Assembly: GCA_002082245.2 (NCBI GenBank)
Contig: NBTC02000001.1
Span: 124,001-188,000, forward strand
Length of the DNA: 64,000 nt
Origin: Yersinia enterocolitica
GTDB taxonomy: Bacteria > Pseudomonadota > Gammaproteobacteria > Enterobacterales > Enterobacteriaceae
Direction: 5' to 3'
The notes under the pieces are model-generated. The model saw only the letters and a program-made list of their open reading frames with translations, did not search any database and was not told where the DNA came from. Below, one piece after another: positions 29,841-39,476 of the stretch. Numbering within the stretch: the first letter of the stretch is position 1; each line of letters opens with the position of its first letter. Position numbers and translations under genes: made by a program.

Positions 29841-31267
29841 GTATATGGACGCCTCCTTTTTGCCAAGTGATTTTTTTGTTTTGATGCAGAAGGTGAAGAT
29901 CGCAGTCGTATATTCGGGCTGTTTGTGCGTTTATTTGACTATACGCTGCCCATAATGGAATCTGCTTGTTGGCTCCCAAACGACCGCTCAGTCTTAATTC
30001 AATAAATTCTGACTATCGAGCTCCACGGGTTTTGCCAACACCGGTCTGACCTGTCTACGCCATCACGTCAATAAATCACCTGTAGCAATCAGGAAAGGAA
30101 CACATCAAATATTTTCTGTCAGCCCGGGAGTAACTGGTTGGTCAGTTGTTCCCGATAATTATTGTCGAAGCTACGCTCGTGGGCTATGACGGCCCAGGCA
30201 ATGCGTGCATTTCGGTTTGCCATAGCCACTACGGCTACATTCATATGCTTTCTGGTCAGCCAACCCGTAATAGTTTTGTCCTGCTTGCTCGCATCGGGAG
30301 AACGGCATACTACAGATACAACTGCTCTGGCTCCATGAACAAACAGCTGGCGCAAATAACTGTTTCCGCGCTTGCTGGTCCCCAACAACACAGATTTCCC
30401 TCCTGTTGAATGCTGTCGGGGCACCAACCCCAACCAGGCGGCCAGTTGTCGCCCTGTTCTGAACTGAGTGGCCTTACCAACGTAGGCATCCAGTGCTGAA
30501 GCTGTGATTGGGCCAATACCTGGAATTGTTTGCAAGCGGCGTGCAATATCAGACTGGCGGGCATGCATTTCAATCTGATGAGTGACTTCGTTGATATGTT
30601 GTTCCAGTTGTCTGAGATGTTCCCATTGTTGACTAATGCAAGTAATGAGAAATGCGGGTGAAATTTTTCGGAGATCTTCAATCATAGCGGGGATCATACT
30701 GAATAGCGCCCTACGCCCTGTGGGTGCAGGTAATCCAAACTCGGTGAGTAATCCCCTGAACTGATTGATGGTTGCCGTTCTTTGGCCTATCAGCATTTCA
30801 CGAACTCTGTGAAGACTCAGTACAGCTTGCTGCTCGACTGTTTTGACGGGAACAAAATTCATATCAGGACGCAGTGCAGCTTCGCAGATTGCCCGTGCGT
30901 CATTACGATCATTTTTGTTGGATTTGACAAATGGCTTGACGAACTGCGGAGATATCAGACGAGCCTCATGGCCCAGTGATGTACAAAGCCGTCCCCAGTA
31001 GTGGGCACTTGCACAAGCCTCCATTGCGACGATTACCGGTTCACTGCGGTATAAATACTCGGCAAGTTTCAGGCGTGACAGCTTAGTCACTTTCATCTGT
31101 TTACCTTTGTCATCAACTGCATGTAGATGAAATACGTTCTTAGCCAGGTCGATACCAATCAGGGTTATATTGCTCATAGCTATCTCCTTCATTTTACGGT
31201 TGCCGACTATGCTATATTCCTCCGTTATACGCTGAATCCTCGTTAAGGGGGAGGCGTCCATTCCATT
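29841..31267 (-). mobile_element. IS110-family (IS1111-like) element inside IS3, copy 2
   Basis: 1427 bp, the same length as copy 1, inserted between GCGGAGCTC and GACCGCCACTGG of the IS3 backbone. Confidence 0.9.
30119..31177 (-). CDS. IS110-family transposase (IS1111 group)
   Basis: 352 aa, the same protein as at 18084-19142, intact, with AAGGAGAT before its ATG. It is on the strand opposite to the host IS3 genes. Confidence 0.94.
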   Translation of the reverse strand: MSNITLIGIDLAKNVFHLHAVDDKGKQMKVTKLSRLKLAEYLYRSEPVIVAMEACASAHYWGRLCTSLGHEARLISPQFVKPFVKSNKNDRNDARAICEAALRPDMNFVPVKTVEQQAVLSLHRVREMLIGQRTATINQFRGLLTEFGLPAPTGRRALFSMIPAMIEDLRKISPAFLITCISQQWEHLRQLEQHINEVTHQIEMHARQSDIARRLQTIPGIGPITASALDAYVGKATQFRTGRQLAAWLGLVPRQHSTGGKSVLLGTSKRGNSYLRQLFVHGARAVVSVVCRSPDASKQDKTITGWLTRKHMNVAVVAMANRNARIAWAVIAHERSFDNNYREQLTNQLLPG

Positions 31268-31287
31268 GACCGCCACTGGAAGAAATA

Positions 31288-32178
31288 ATGCCGTTTCTGG
31301 AAAATCTAAGCGATGAACATGGGATCGAGCCGATATGTCATGAACTGGACATAGCCCCGTCAACGTATTACTGGCATCAACAACGTCGGCAACATCCTGA
31401 GCATCGCAGTCACCGGGACAAGAGTGATGGTCAGCTTATGCCGGAAATACAGCGTGTTTTTGAAGAAAACTACCGTGTTTACGGGTACCGTAAAGTCTGG
31501 CAACAGTTAAAACGCGAAGGGTTCCACGTGGCCAGATGTACAGTGGTGCGCCTGATGAAAAAGCTGAAAATAAAGGGGGTAATACGTGGCATAGGTGTTA
31601 AGACGACGCGCAGCAACAAAGCCACTGAGACCCCACGCGATTTGGTAAACCGTCAATTCGTGGCGGAACGCCCGAACCAGCTGTGGGTAGCAGATTTTAC
31701 CTACGTCAGCACCTGGCAGGGCTTCGCGTATGTGGCGTTCATTATCGATGTGTTTGCCGGGGTTATCGTAGGTTGGCGAACCTCATCAACGATGGAAACG
31801 ACCTTCGTGCTGGATGCGCTGGAGCAGGCTCTATGGTTCAGACGGCCTTCGGGCACCATCCATCACAGTGATAAAGGTTCCCAGTATGTGTCGCTGGCGT
31901 ACACGCAACGGCTGAAAGATGCTGAGTTGTTGGCGTCGACGGGCAGTACGGGTGATTCTTACGACAACGCGCTGGCTGAAAGCGTTAACGGTCTGTACAA
32001 GGCTGAAGTGATCCACCGAAAAAGTTGGAAAACGCGTCAGGATGTAGAGCTGGCGACGCTGGAATGGGTGGACTGGTTTAACAATCGCAGACTGTTGGAA
32101 CGCCTGGGCCATATCCCGCCGATGGAAGCAGAAAAAGGCTACTATGCTTCACATGCTGGCAAAGATCTGGCCGCGTGA
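31288..32178 (+). CDS. IS3-family transposase OrfB
   Basis: 296 aa, the same protein as at 17083-17973, intact. It is separated from OrfA by the IS110 insert. Confidence 0.93.
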   Translation: MPFLENLSDEHGIEPICHELDIAPSTYYWHQQRRQHPEHRSHRDKSDGQLMPEIQRVFEENYRVYGYRKVWQQLKREGFHVARCTVVRLMKKLKIKGVIRGIGVKTTRSNKATETPRDLVNRQFVAERPNQLWVADFTYVSTWQGFAYVAFIIDVFAGVIVGWRTSSTMETTFVLDALEQALWFRRPSGTIHHSDKGSQYVSLAYTQRLKDAELLASTGSTGDSYDNALAESVNGLYKAEVIHRKSWKTRQDVELATLEWVDWFNNRRLLERLGHIPPMEAEKGYYASHAGKDLAA

Positions 32179-32220
32179 ACAACGGGTTCAAAAACTCTCC
32201 AAGAAAACCGGGGCGGTTCA

Positions 32221-32540
32221 GAGACCAAGAACCAGATACAATGGACGTGCAATATAAAAGGACTTAATGAAGGCGGATTTTAGCCTGACATTCTTGCAAA
32301 ATATGTGGCTGTTAGATTCAATTGATCGCTGCAACACCCATGTTAAACGGAGGATTATTGAATGAAACGTACAAGACTATTTGGTAAATGAAAAAAATTT
32401 CGATTTCTCAATCCTTCCTCACTATCCTCACTTAGTTTGAAAGTTCATGTGCTGAACTCCCCCTTCTGGTAACATTAGGACTCATTGAGTACCGATTAAG
32501 ATCCTTTTGGTTTTTGCGTTAAAGCCCCAAATTATCCAAG
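32221..32540. other. Plasmid-type intergenic region upstream of ccdAB
   Basis: No gene recognised. A motif TTTTGGTTTTTGCGTTAAAG followed by CCCCAAATTATCC near 32507 recurs, slightly changed, near 33212 (CTTTTCGGTTTTTGAGGTAA), so ccdAB is bracketed by an imperfect direct repeat of about 50 bp. Confidence 0.5.
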
Positions 32541-32541
32541 A

Positions 32542-32583
32542 TTAGATAGTGACAAAGATATGCGCTATAATTATGCGCATAAT
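32542..32583 (+). promoter_or_regulatory. ccdAB promoter and operator
   Basis: A perfect -10 box TATAAT (32566-32571) overlaps a perfect 14-bp palindrome ATTATGCGCATAAT (32570-32583), with TTAGAT as a weak -35. The palindrome fits autorepression by the CcdAB complex, as known for F. Confidence 0.55.
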
Positions 32584-32601
32584 CTTTGGCTGGAGTCGGT
32601 G

Positions 32602-32847
32602 ATGAGAACGAGTACTGTTGGTAAAAAACGTAATACAAACGTGTATTTAAACGCTGATTTAATTGAGCAGGCCAAAGCGCTTGACCTGAATTTGTCGGCA
32701 ACGTTGAATCAGGCACTTGAGTTGGCTGTTAAGGAACATCAACGGGACCGCTGGCTGGCTGACAATCGTGCGGGTCTTGAGGCACTAAATGGTTTTGTGG
32801 ACGAAAATGGGTTGTTCTCTGACGACAATGAATTTGGGGTATTGTAA
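32602..32847 (+). CDS. ccdA: CcdA antitoxin
   Basis: 81 aa from ATG 32602. The N-terminal ribbon-helix-helix half is VYLNADLIEQAKALDLNLSA; the C-terminal toxin-binding half RDRWLADNRAGLEALNGFVD plus ENGLFSDDNEFG follows the F CcdA pattern (RWKAEN...FIEMNGSFADE). The last codon overlaps the ccdB start by one base, so the two are coupled. Confidence 0.92.
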   Translation: MRTSTVGKKRNTNVYLNADLIEQAKALDLNLSATLNQALELAVKEHQRDRWLADNRAGLEALNGFVDENGLFSDDNEFGVL

Positions 32848-33164
32848 TGGCGCAATTTTTTGTCTACAAAAACACGGCCAGAAATAATCAAACATATCCC
32901 TACTTTATTGATATTCAATCTGATTTTCTAAACTATCTCAGTACCCGACTGGTCATTCCTTTGGCCCGTAAGCAACGAACAAACTCACAAGTGAAGGTGT
33001 TGTCACCTGTATTGACAGTAGATCAGGCAGACTATGTGGTCATGACAAGTTTACTGACCACGACAGATGCTAAAAACCTCAGTTCAGATTCTCTGATTAT
33101 AGATGCACACCATTTACGTGACGAACTGGTGGCAGCGATTGATTTCTTGATCCTAGGGATTTAA
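32847..33164 (+). CDS. ccdB: CcdB DNA gyrase toxin
   Basis: 105 aa. MAQFFVYKNTARNNQTYPYF and FIDIQSDFLNYLSTRLVIPL match CcdB; it ends FLILGI. F CcdB ends in WGI, where the Trp contacts GyrA; here that position is Leu, so toxicity may differ. It stabilises the plasmid with ccdA. Confidence 0.92.
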   Translation: MAQFFVYKNTARNNQTYPYFIDIQSDFLNYLSTRLVIPLARKQRTNSQVKVLSPVLTVDQADYVVMTSLLTTTDAKNLSSDSLIIDAHHLRDELVAAIDFLILGI

Positions 33165-33248
33165 GGTCACCTTCACATTAATTCCTGTCTTTCTGTTCCT
33201 TTGGGATCCTTTTCGGTTTTTGAGGTAAAGCCCCGAATCCTCCCCAAG

Positions 33249-33271
33249 TTATCCACCGTTTCTGTGGATAA
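33249..33271. promoter_or_regulatory. Inverted DnaA-box pair
   Basis: TTATCCACC (33249) faces TGTGGATAA (33263), the second being a perfect DnaA box on the minus strand. It is a possible relic of a plasmid origin near ccdAB-resD, as in F-type replicons. Confidence 0.45.
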
Positions 33272-33304
33272 GGCTATATCTTGTGTTTTTAACATATAAT
33301 TAAT

Positions 33305-33316
33305 ACACTATAGTGT
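33305..33316. repeat. 12-bp palindrome ACACTATAGTGT
   Basis: A perfect palindrome between ccdB and resD. In F the ResD target site lies in this interval, so it could be part of the recombination site. This is inference. Confidence 0.35.
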
Positions 33317-33328
33317 GCCAAAGGCACA

Positions 33329-33368
33329 GGGTCACGGCATGATGGGCGTCTGTTGTGACCCTTTTTTT
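33329..33368 (+). terminator. Terminator downstream of ccdB
   Basis: Arms GGGTCAC / GTGACCC with a 19-nt loop, followed by seven T. It may end the ccdAB transcript. Confidence 0.7.
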
Positions 33369-33552
33369 GTTTTCTTTACTCGGTATTTAATCCATTATAG
33401 AAAAATAACCGAATGATCCCAGATCCGATCAGGGAATTATTGCGCTCGGCTGCTCGTGACTTTTACGGCACAATGGTGATGACACCTGGCAATATCGAGG
33501 GCACGTTGTCACATGACGGGTCATCAACCCGACGATCGCGGAGATTGAAAAC

Positions 33553-34068
33553 GTGAGCCTTTATACCCCTTGATACGGAAAACTTTTCGCGTAGCGCGAT
33601 CGGCAACTATTTTGACTGGCAGGGCGAGGCCGAACTGCGCAACATGGCGCTCCGGGCCAATCTTGGCACGCCGGCATACCTGTTAGCCCCAGAAGTGGCG
33701 GTGCTGCTCGGGTATTTTGCCGACCTGCATCAGCGGTTATTGATGGAGACGCTGTGGAATACTGGGGCCCGTATTAATGAAGCCCTGTCCATCACCCCAG
33801 CTGACATTGAACTGGAGGGTGGCCGTCCTTTTATTGTGCTGCGAACACTCAAGCAGCGCCGGCGTAAACCGGGCCGGCCCACAAAAGTGGAGCAAGTTCA
33901 GGGATTTGATCGGGCTATTCCGTTATCGGACCAGACCTATACGCTGCGCTTGCGGGAATACCTGGCCACCTTCAAACCCAAACGGCATGAACCGTTGTGG
34001 CCGATCACCGATGACACGGCACGTAACTGGCTCACCCGCGCGGTGGATAATGCCCAACGTGACAGGAT
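33553..34068 (+). pseudogene. resD: ResD-like tyrosine recombinase, frameshifted and truncated
   Basis: GTG 33553 starts VSLYTP, and a frameshift near 33570 is needed to continue DTENFSRSAIGNYFDWQGEA. The rest is ALRANLGTPAYLLAPEVAVL, then LWNTGARINEALSITPADIE (first catalytic Arg) and DTARNWLTRAVDNA, as in F ResD. The C-terminal HxxR and Tyr are lost where the IS3 copy enters at 34069. ResD resolves plasmid multimers next to ccdAB in F, and the gene order here is the same. Confidence 0.85.
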
Positions 34069-34110
34069 TGAACCGCCCCGGTTTTCTTGGAGAGTTTTTG
34101 AACCCGTTGT

Positions 34111-35001
34111 TCACGCGGCCAGATCTTTGCCAGCATGTGAAGCATAGTAGCCTTTTTCTGCTTCCATCGGCGGGATATGGCCCAGGCGTTCCAACAGTCT
34201 GCGATTGTTAAACCAGTCCACCCATTCCAGCGTCGCCAGCTCTACATCCTGACGCGTTTTCCAACTTTTTCGGTGGATCACTTCAGCCTTGTACAGACCG
34301 TTAACGCTTTCAGCCAGCGCGTTGTCGTAAGAATCACCCGTACTGCCCGTCGACGCCAACAACTCAGCATCTTTCAGCCGTTGCGTGTACGCCAGCGACA
34401 CATACTGGGAACCTTTATCACTGTGATGGATGGTGCCCGAAGGCCGTCTGAACCATAGAGCCTGCTCCAGCGCATCCAGCACGAAGGTCGTTTCCATCGT
34501 TGATGAGGTTCGCCAACCTACGATAACCCCGGCAAACACATCGATAATGAACGCCACATACGCGAAGCCCTGCCAGGTGCTGACGTAGGTAAAATCTGCT
34601 ACCCACAGCTGGTTCGGGCGTTCCGCCACGAATTGACGGTTTACCAAATCGCGTGGGGTCTCAGTGGCTTTGTTGCTGCGCGTCGTCTTAACACCTATGC
34701 CACGTATTACCCCCTTTATTTTCAGCTTTTTCATCAGGCGCACCACTGTACATCTGGCCACGTGGAACCCTTCGCGTTTTAACTGTTGCCAGACTTTACG
34801 GTACCCGTAAACACGGTAGTTTTCTTCAAAAACACGCTGTATTTCCGGCATAAGCTGACCATCACTCTTGTCCCGGTGACTGCGATGCTCAGGATGTTGC
34901 CGACGTTGTTGATGCCAGTAATACGTTGACGGGGCTATGTCCAGTTCATGACATATCGGCTCGATCCCATGTTCATCGCTTAGATTTTCCAGAAACGGCA
35001 T
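34111..35001 (-). CDS. IS3-family transposase OrfB
   Basis: 296 aa, the same protein as at 17083-17973 and 31288-32178, intact, but without its OrfA. Confidence 0.92.
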   Translation of the reverse strand: MPFLENLSDEHGIEPICHELDIAPSTYYWHQQRRQHPEHRSHRDKSDGQLMPEIQRVFEENYRVYGYRKVWQQLKREGFHVARCTVVRLMKKLKIKGVIRGIGVKTTRSNKATETPRDLVNRQFVAERPNQLWVADFTYVSTWQGFAYVAFIIDVFAGVIVGWRTSSTMETTFVLDALEQALWFRRPSGTIHHSDKGSQYVSLAYTQRLKDAELLASTGSTGDSYDNALAESVNGLYKAEVIHRKSWKTRQDVELATLEWVDWFNNRRLLERLGHIPPMEAEKGYYASHAGKDLAA

Positions 35002-35111
35002 TATTTCTTCCAGTGGCGGTCAATGGAATGGACGCCTCCCCCTTAACGAGGATTCAGCGTATAACGGAGGAATATAGCATAGTCGGCAACCGTAAAATGA
35101 AGGAGATAGCT

Positions 35112-35602
35112 ATGAGCAATATAACCCTGATTGGTATCGACCTGGCTAAGAACGTATTTCATCTACATGCAGTTGATGACAAAGGTAAACAGATGAAAGT
35201 GACTAAGCTGTCACGCCTGAAACTTGCCGAGTATTTATACCGCAGTGAACCGGTAATCGTCGCAATGGAGGCTTGTGCAAGTGCCCACTACTGGGGACGG
35301 CTTTGTACATCACTGGGCCATGAGGCTCGTCTGATATCTCCGCAGTTCGTCAAGCCATTTGTCAAATCCAACAAAAATGATCGTAATGACGCACGGGCAA
35401 TCTGCGAAGCTGCACTGCGTCCTGATATGAATTTTGTTCCCGTCAAAACAGTCGAGCAGCAAGCTGTACTGAGTCTTCACAGAGTTCGTGAAATGCTGAT
35501 AGGCCAAAGAACGGCAACCATCAATCAGTTCAGGGGATTACTCACCGAGTTTGGATTACCTGCACCCACAGGGCGTAGGGCGCTATTCAGTATGATCCCC
35601 GC
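35112..35602 (+). pseudogene. IS110-family transposase, 3'-truncated
   Basis: The first about 163 codons of the IS110 protein, up to RRALFSMIPA, then IS6 sequence (LSH and stop at 35618). The C-terminal domain with the catalytic Ser is missing, so it is inactive. Confidence 0.9.
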
Positions 35603-36411
35603 GGCTTTGTCGCATTAGTGACATGAAGTTGGCCAAAGTTGCGTTGTCGGTTATTTAGGCAGCCAGCAAATAGAATTGTTCCGCGAGTGACAATCCCTCA
35701 CTTTGCGGATGTTGATATTGCCCTTTTCGTATCATGTTGCTCAGTTCGATGCCGGCCAGGATCGTTTGTGCCCGCCGAAACGATTTGAATCCCAGCATCG
35801 GTCGACTCCGACGTTTGATATTTCGGTGATCTTGCTCAATCAGGTTGTTCAGGTACTTACTTTGCCTGACGGTAATCGCTTCCTCATCGGGTTTGTCGGC
35901 GTTGAGCGTGGCCAAAGCTGCGGTGTTAGCCCCACTTTTATCGATAGTGACAACCTCGGGTTCGCCGTGATGGCGAATAGCCTTGCGAAAGAAGCGTAAT
36001 GCGGCTGCAGAGTCCCGTTTGGCGGTCAGCAAAAAGTCGATGGTGTGACCTGCTGTATCGACCGCCCGATACAGATACTTCCACTGGCCTTTGATTTTGA
36101 TGTAGGTTTCATCCATGCGCCACCGCCGACCTACTGTGTGCTTGTGTCGGCGAAAAACCTTATCTAACAACGGTACCAAGCGGATAACCCAACGATGCAG
36201 AGTGGAGTGGTCAACAAGAATACCGCGCTCTGCCATCATCTCTTCGAGGTTACGCAGGCTCAGGGCATAAGCGAGATACCAGCGAACACACTGAGCGATA
36301 ACATCAGTGGGGTAATGCAGGCGACGGAAGGCTTTTCGGATGAGAGACATGGGCAGGCAACATCGTAAAAAAACAGCATGTTACCTGACGACGCCTTAAT
36401 GCGACAGAACC
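35603..36411 (-). mobile_element. IS6-family element, copy C
   Basis: 809 bp, identical in layout to copy B but inverted. The right flank ATCCTGGC is the inverse of the 8 bp beside copy B. Confidence 0.93.
35655..36350 (-). CDS. IS6-family transposase
   Basis: 231 aa, intact, the same protein as copy B. Confidence 0.95.
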   Translation of the reverse strand: MSLIRKAFRRLHYPTDVIAQCVRWYLAYALSLRNLEEMMAERGILVDHSTLHRWVIRLVPLLDKVFRRHKHTVGRRWRMDETYIKIKGQWKYLYRAVDTAGHTIDFLLTAKRDSAAALRFFRKAIRHHGEPEVVTIDKSGANTAALATLNADKPDEEAITVRQSKYLNNLIEQDHRNIKRRSRPMLGFKSFRRAQTILAGIELSNMIRKGQYQHPQSEGLSLAEQFYLLAA

Positions 36412-36682
36412 ATCCTGGCACGAAGGGGCCGCCTTCGTCTTTGCCAACAAACCGAAAACGCGCATCAAGGTGCTGCGCTGGGATAAGCACGGGGTCTGGC
36501 TCTGTGCCCGGCGCCTGCACCAGGGGCACTTCATCTGGCCCCGAGCAAACGACATCGCGTGGTCTTTGACCCCAGACCAGTTTGAATGGCTGATCACGGG
36601 GATTGACTGGCAAAAAATGCACGGTCACGACCTGTCTCGCTGGGTGCCCCCGCCAGAAAATAAATCGGGCTCGTCTCAGTAA
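36412..36682 (+). pseudogene. tnpB: IS66 TnpB, C-terminal part
   Basis: WHEGAAFVFANKPKTRIKVL, then WLCARRLHQGHFIWPRAN, to the stop at 36682. It continues the frame interrupted at 25964. Confidence 0.88.
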
Positions 36683-36710
36683 AATAAAACACCTTACCCA
36701 CTGATAATAA

Positions 36711-38294
36711 ATGGATATCCATGCTGTTGCGGGTATAATGGACAGCATGGATATCTCCGCTCTCTCGACCACAAATGACATCGACCAACTTCGCACTCTG
36801 GCTTTTACCATGGTGCAGTCACTCATGGCTCGAGATGCACTTATCCAGGAAAAAGAGCACCGTATCCGGTTGCTTGAAGAAGCATTGATGTTGGCGCGTC
36901 AACAGCGCTTCGGACGAAAAGGTGAAGCCCTCTCTGGGCTACAGCGTTCACTCTTTGAAGAAGACACTGACGCCGATATTGCCGCCGCTCAAACCCAGTT
37001 GGACGCTCTATTACCCAAAGACCGGTCAGATGAGGCTGAAAAGCGTTCAACGCCCGTCCGCAAACCGCTGGCAGAACACCTCCCTCGTGTTGAGCAAGTG
37101 ATGGCTCCCACATCAGACCACTGCCCTGATTGTGGGCATACGCTGCGCTTCATGCGTGATGAAATCAGCGAGCGGTTAGATTATATTCCGGCCCGCTTTG
37201 TCGTTAATCGTTATATCCGTCCCCAATACAGTTGCGATGGCTGCCAAACCGTGGTCTCTGCTTCCCTGCCTGCGACTCTCATCCCCAAAGGGCTGCCTGA
37301 GGTCGGATTGGTCACACAGGTTGTGGTCAGCAAATACCGGGATTACCAACCGCTCTATCGTCAACACCCCATCTTTACCCGCAGTGGTGTGGACATCCCT
37401 GTCAGTACGCTGGCCGGTTGGGTCGGTACTGCGGGTGTTGCACTGGAGCCACTGGTTGCATTGATGCGTCTGGAATTGCTGAAAAGAACGGTGTTACATG
37501 CCGATGAAACTCCGCTGCTGATACTGGATGCCAAACAGGGGGGCAAAGCCCGCAAAGGTTATCTGTGGGCCTACGTCAGTGGGGAAAAGACGGGACCCGC
37601 CATCGTCTGCTTCGACAGCCAACCCGGGCGAGCAGCGAAATATCCACAAGCGTACCTGAGCGGCTGGCGTGGTAATCTGGTGAGCGACGGCTACGCCGCC
37701 TATCATCCCCTGAACAATGGGGGTGAAGTCGTCAACGTGGCCTGCTGGGCGCATGTGCGGCGGGGCTTTGCGGACCTGTTCAAAGCGAATCAGGATCCGC
37801 GTGCAGAAACAGCCTTGAAGATGATTGGCCAGCTTTATAAGTTGGAAAAGAGTATCCGACACCGACCGGTCGATAAAATTCGGCAGTGGCGACAACGGTA
37901 CTCGAAGCCCAGGCTGGAGGCCTTGTGGGTCTGGCTGGCGTGCCAGGTTAAAGCTTGTGCGCCGGGTTCGGCGTTATATAAAGCTATCCAATATGCGCTG
38001 AATCACAAAATCGCACTTTGCCGGTTCGTGGATGATGGCGAATTACCGCTGGACAACAACCGGTGTGAGCGCGCCATCAGGCCAGTGGTGATGGGGCGGT
38101 CGAACGGGCTGTTTGCGGGGTCATTGGCGGCGGGTCAACGCGCAGCCAACATCATGAGTCTGCTGGAAACCGCGCGGCTGAACGGTCTTGAGCCGTACGC
38201 GTGGTTGAAATCGGTGCTGACGCGTTTACCGGAATGGCCGGAAGAGCGCCTGCACGAACTGTTACCCTTCGCAGAAAACACCTTCACCGACTAA
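36711..38294 (+). CDS. tnpC: IS66-family transposase TnpC
   Basis: 527 aa. The N-terminal LZ_Tnp_IS66 coiled coil (RDALIQEKEHRIRLLEEALM) is followed by a zinc-binding motif (CPDCGHTLRF and SCDGCQTVV). The DDE domain includes LHADETPLLILDAKQGGKAR, SDGYAAYHPL and PLDNNRCERAIRPVVMGRSN; the C-terminal tail is ELLPFAENTFTD. It is intact. Later ATGs at 36738 and 36747 are alternatives. A 5'-truncated, mutated sister is at 1275-1751. Confidence 0.93.
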   Translation: MDIHAVAGIMDSMDISALSTTNDIDQLRTLAFTMVQSLMARDALIQEKEHRIRLLEEALMLARQQRFGRKGEALSGLQRSLFEEDTDADIAAAQTQLDALLPKDRSDEAEKRSTPVRKPLAEHLPRVEQVMAPTSDHCPDCGHTLRFMRDEISERLDYIPARFVVNRYIRPQYSCDGCQTVVSASLPATLIPKGLPEVGLVTQVVVSKYRDYQPLYRQHPIFTRSGVDIPVSTLAGWVGTAGVALEPLVALMRLELLKRTVLHADETPLLILDAKQGGKARKGYLWAYVSGEKTGPAIVCFDSQPGRAAKYPQAYLSGWRGNLVSDGYAAYHPLNNGGEVVNVACWAHVRRGFADLFKANQDPRAETALKMIGQLYKLEKSIRHRPVDKIRQWRQRYSKPRLEALWVWLACQVKACAPGSALYKAIQYALNHKIALCRFVDDGELPLDNNRCERAIRPVVMGRSNGLFAGSLAAGQRAANIMSLLETARLNGLEPYAWLKSVLTRLPEWPEERLHELLPFAENTFTD

Positions 38295-38354
38295 CCGGTT
38301 CTGTGCCATGCAGAACCAACCTCTTACGTCAATGTGAGTTCACCGTACTATTAC

Positions 38355-38598
38355 GATTCAGTGAGTTAACGTTAAAGTCTATTTCCGTCATCACAGCTCA
38401 AGTTCGGCAATCAGCGTATCGAGATCTATCGTCTTCCCGTCGCCCTGAAATCGGTAATGTCCGTTTAGCAGGATGTGCTGCCAGGCAACCGATGATATCC
38501 GGGTGAGCAGTTCCACTGCTTTGGTGTTGCCACTGGCTTCGTGCTTTGTCAGCAATCGGTAAGCGTCGTTAAATCCCCACAGTGATCAACTGCGGGGT
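38355..38598. other. Intergenic between two IS66 types
   Basis: No gene recognised. CCCCACAGTGATCAACTGCGGGG near 38577 is an imperfect hairpin close to the end of the next IS66 remnant. Confidence 0.4.
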
Positions 38599-39275
38599 TT
38601 AAGGTAGGGTGATTTTCCAGGGCAGGAGCGCGTCCCAGTCGAGCTTCTCCTCCGGCGATTTTAGCTCCGTCAGCACAGCATGAAGATAGTCATACGGGTT
38701 CAACCCGTTGATTCGCGCGCTTTCCACCAGGCTGTACAGCAGCGCGCTGGCGTGCGCGCCCGCTTCCGTATGGGTAAAGAGCCAGTTCTTGCGCCCGATG
38801 ACGAACGGCTTGACCGCACGCTCTGCTCGGTTATTGTCGATGCCCAGACGTCCGTCTTCCAGGTAGCGCATCAGCTTTGGCCACTGCTTCTGGCAGTAAC
38901 CGATCGCCTTGCCCAGATAACCCTTCGGCAGCACCTCGGTTTTCGCCAGCCAGCGGGCGAACTCCTCCATCAGCGGCTTCGATTCGCCCTGCCGTCGTCG
39001 GTAAACTTCCTCCGGCGGCTTGCCCTGACAGGCTTTCTCTATCCGGTACAGCTTCTGGATATGCGACAGCGCCCACACTGCCTTGCCCACCTTCGCGTTC
39101 GGCTGGGCCCCCTGCGCTTCTTCGAACTTGCGACGAGCATGCGCCATGCACCCGACCAGCGTCGCCTCCGTGCTGTGGTAGCCCGCGTAGCCGTCAACCT
39201 GCAGATAGCCGCGGTATCCCCTCAGGAACTCCGCCGCGCAGCGACCGCTGCGCGAGTCCTGATAATCATAGTTTT
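38599..39275 (-). pseudogene. IS66 TnpC C-terminal half (third type)
   Basis: Starts YDYQDSRSGRCAAEFLRGYR, then GYHSTEATLVGCMAHARRKF, LEDGRLGIDNNRAERAVKPF, KNWLFTHTEAGAHASALLYS and the end ALLPWKITLP. It differs clearly from the other two IS66 types in the window. The N-terminal half is missing; the nearest ATG is 39147. Confidence 0.85.
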
Positions 39276-39470
39276 GAGCGCTATATCTCGCTTCGCTTTA
39301 GCATTCATCATATCCAGACCTCCGGCTATAGTTAGGGAGGGGCGGTTCAATGTTCCTGACGCATTGAGAGACGTCGTGTTTTCTTCCATTCCCGGTAACA
39401 GCGGCAGAAGTGGGATCACCACGGGTGACATTTAGTTCATTGAAAACTGCGATCTTGCCCCGCCCTACAT
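39276..39470. mobile_element. IS remnant with ISAs1-like end
   Basis: The stretch containing TTTAGTTCATTGAAAACTGC near 39431 is nearly the same as that at about 26927, upstream of the ISAs1-type fragment. No intact gene. Confidence 0.45.
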
Positions 39471-39476
39471 ACGGCA

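Larger units (their letters stand above)
29485..32220 (+). mobile_element. IS3-family element carrying IS110, copy 2
   Basis: The mirror image of 17041-19776, with the same length (2736 bp) and the same IS110 insertion point. One visible difference is the ribosome site of OrfA (AAAGGAAAC here against AAAGGAGAC). It lies inside the IS6-bounded inverted segment. Confidence 0.92.
34069..35602 (-). mobile_element. IS3-family element carrying IS110, copy 3, truncated by IS6
   Basis: The IS3 right end at 34069 interrupts resD. The composite stops inside IS110 (after ATGATCCCCGC) at IS6 copy C. OrfA and the left end are missing. Confidence 0.9.
36412..38354 (+). mobile_element. IS66-family element, right part
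   Basis: The 3' part of tnpB and the complete tnpC, with the IS66 terminal repeat ending at 38354 (TTCACCGTACTATTAC). Together with 25964-26453 it rebuilds a normal 2.4-kb IS66. Confidence 0.9.
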
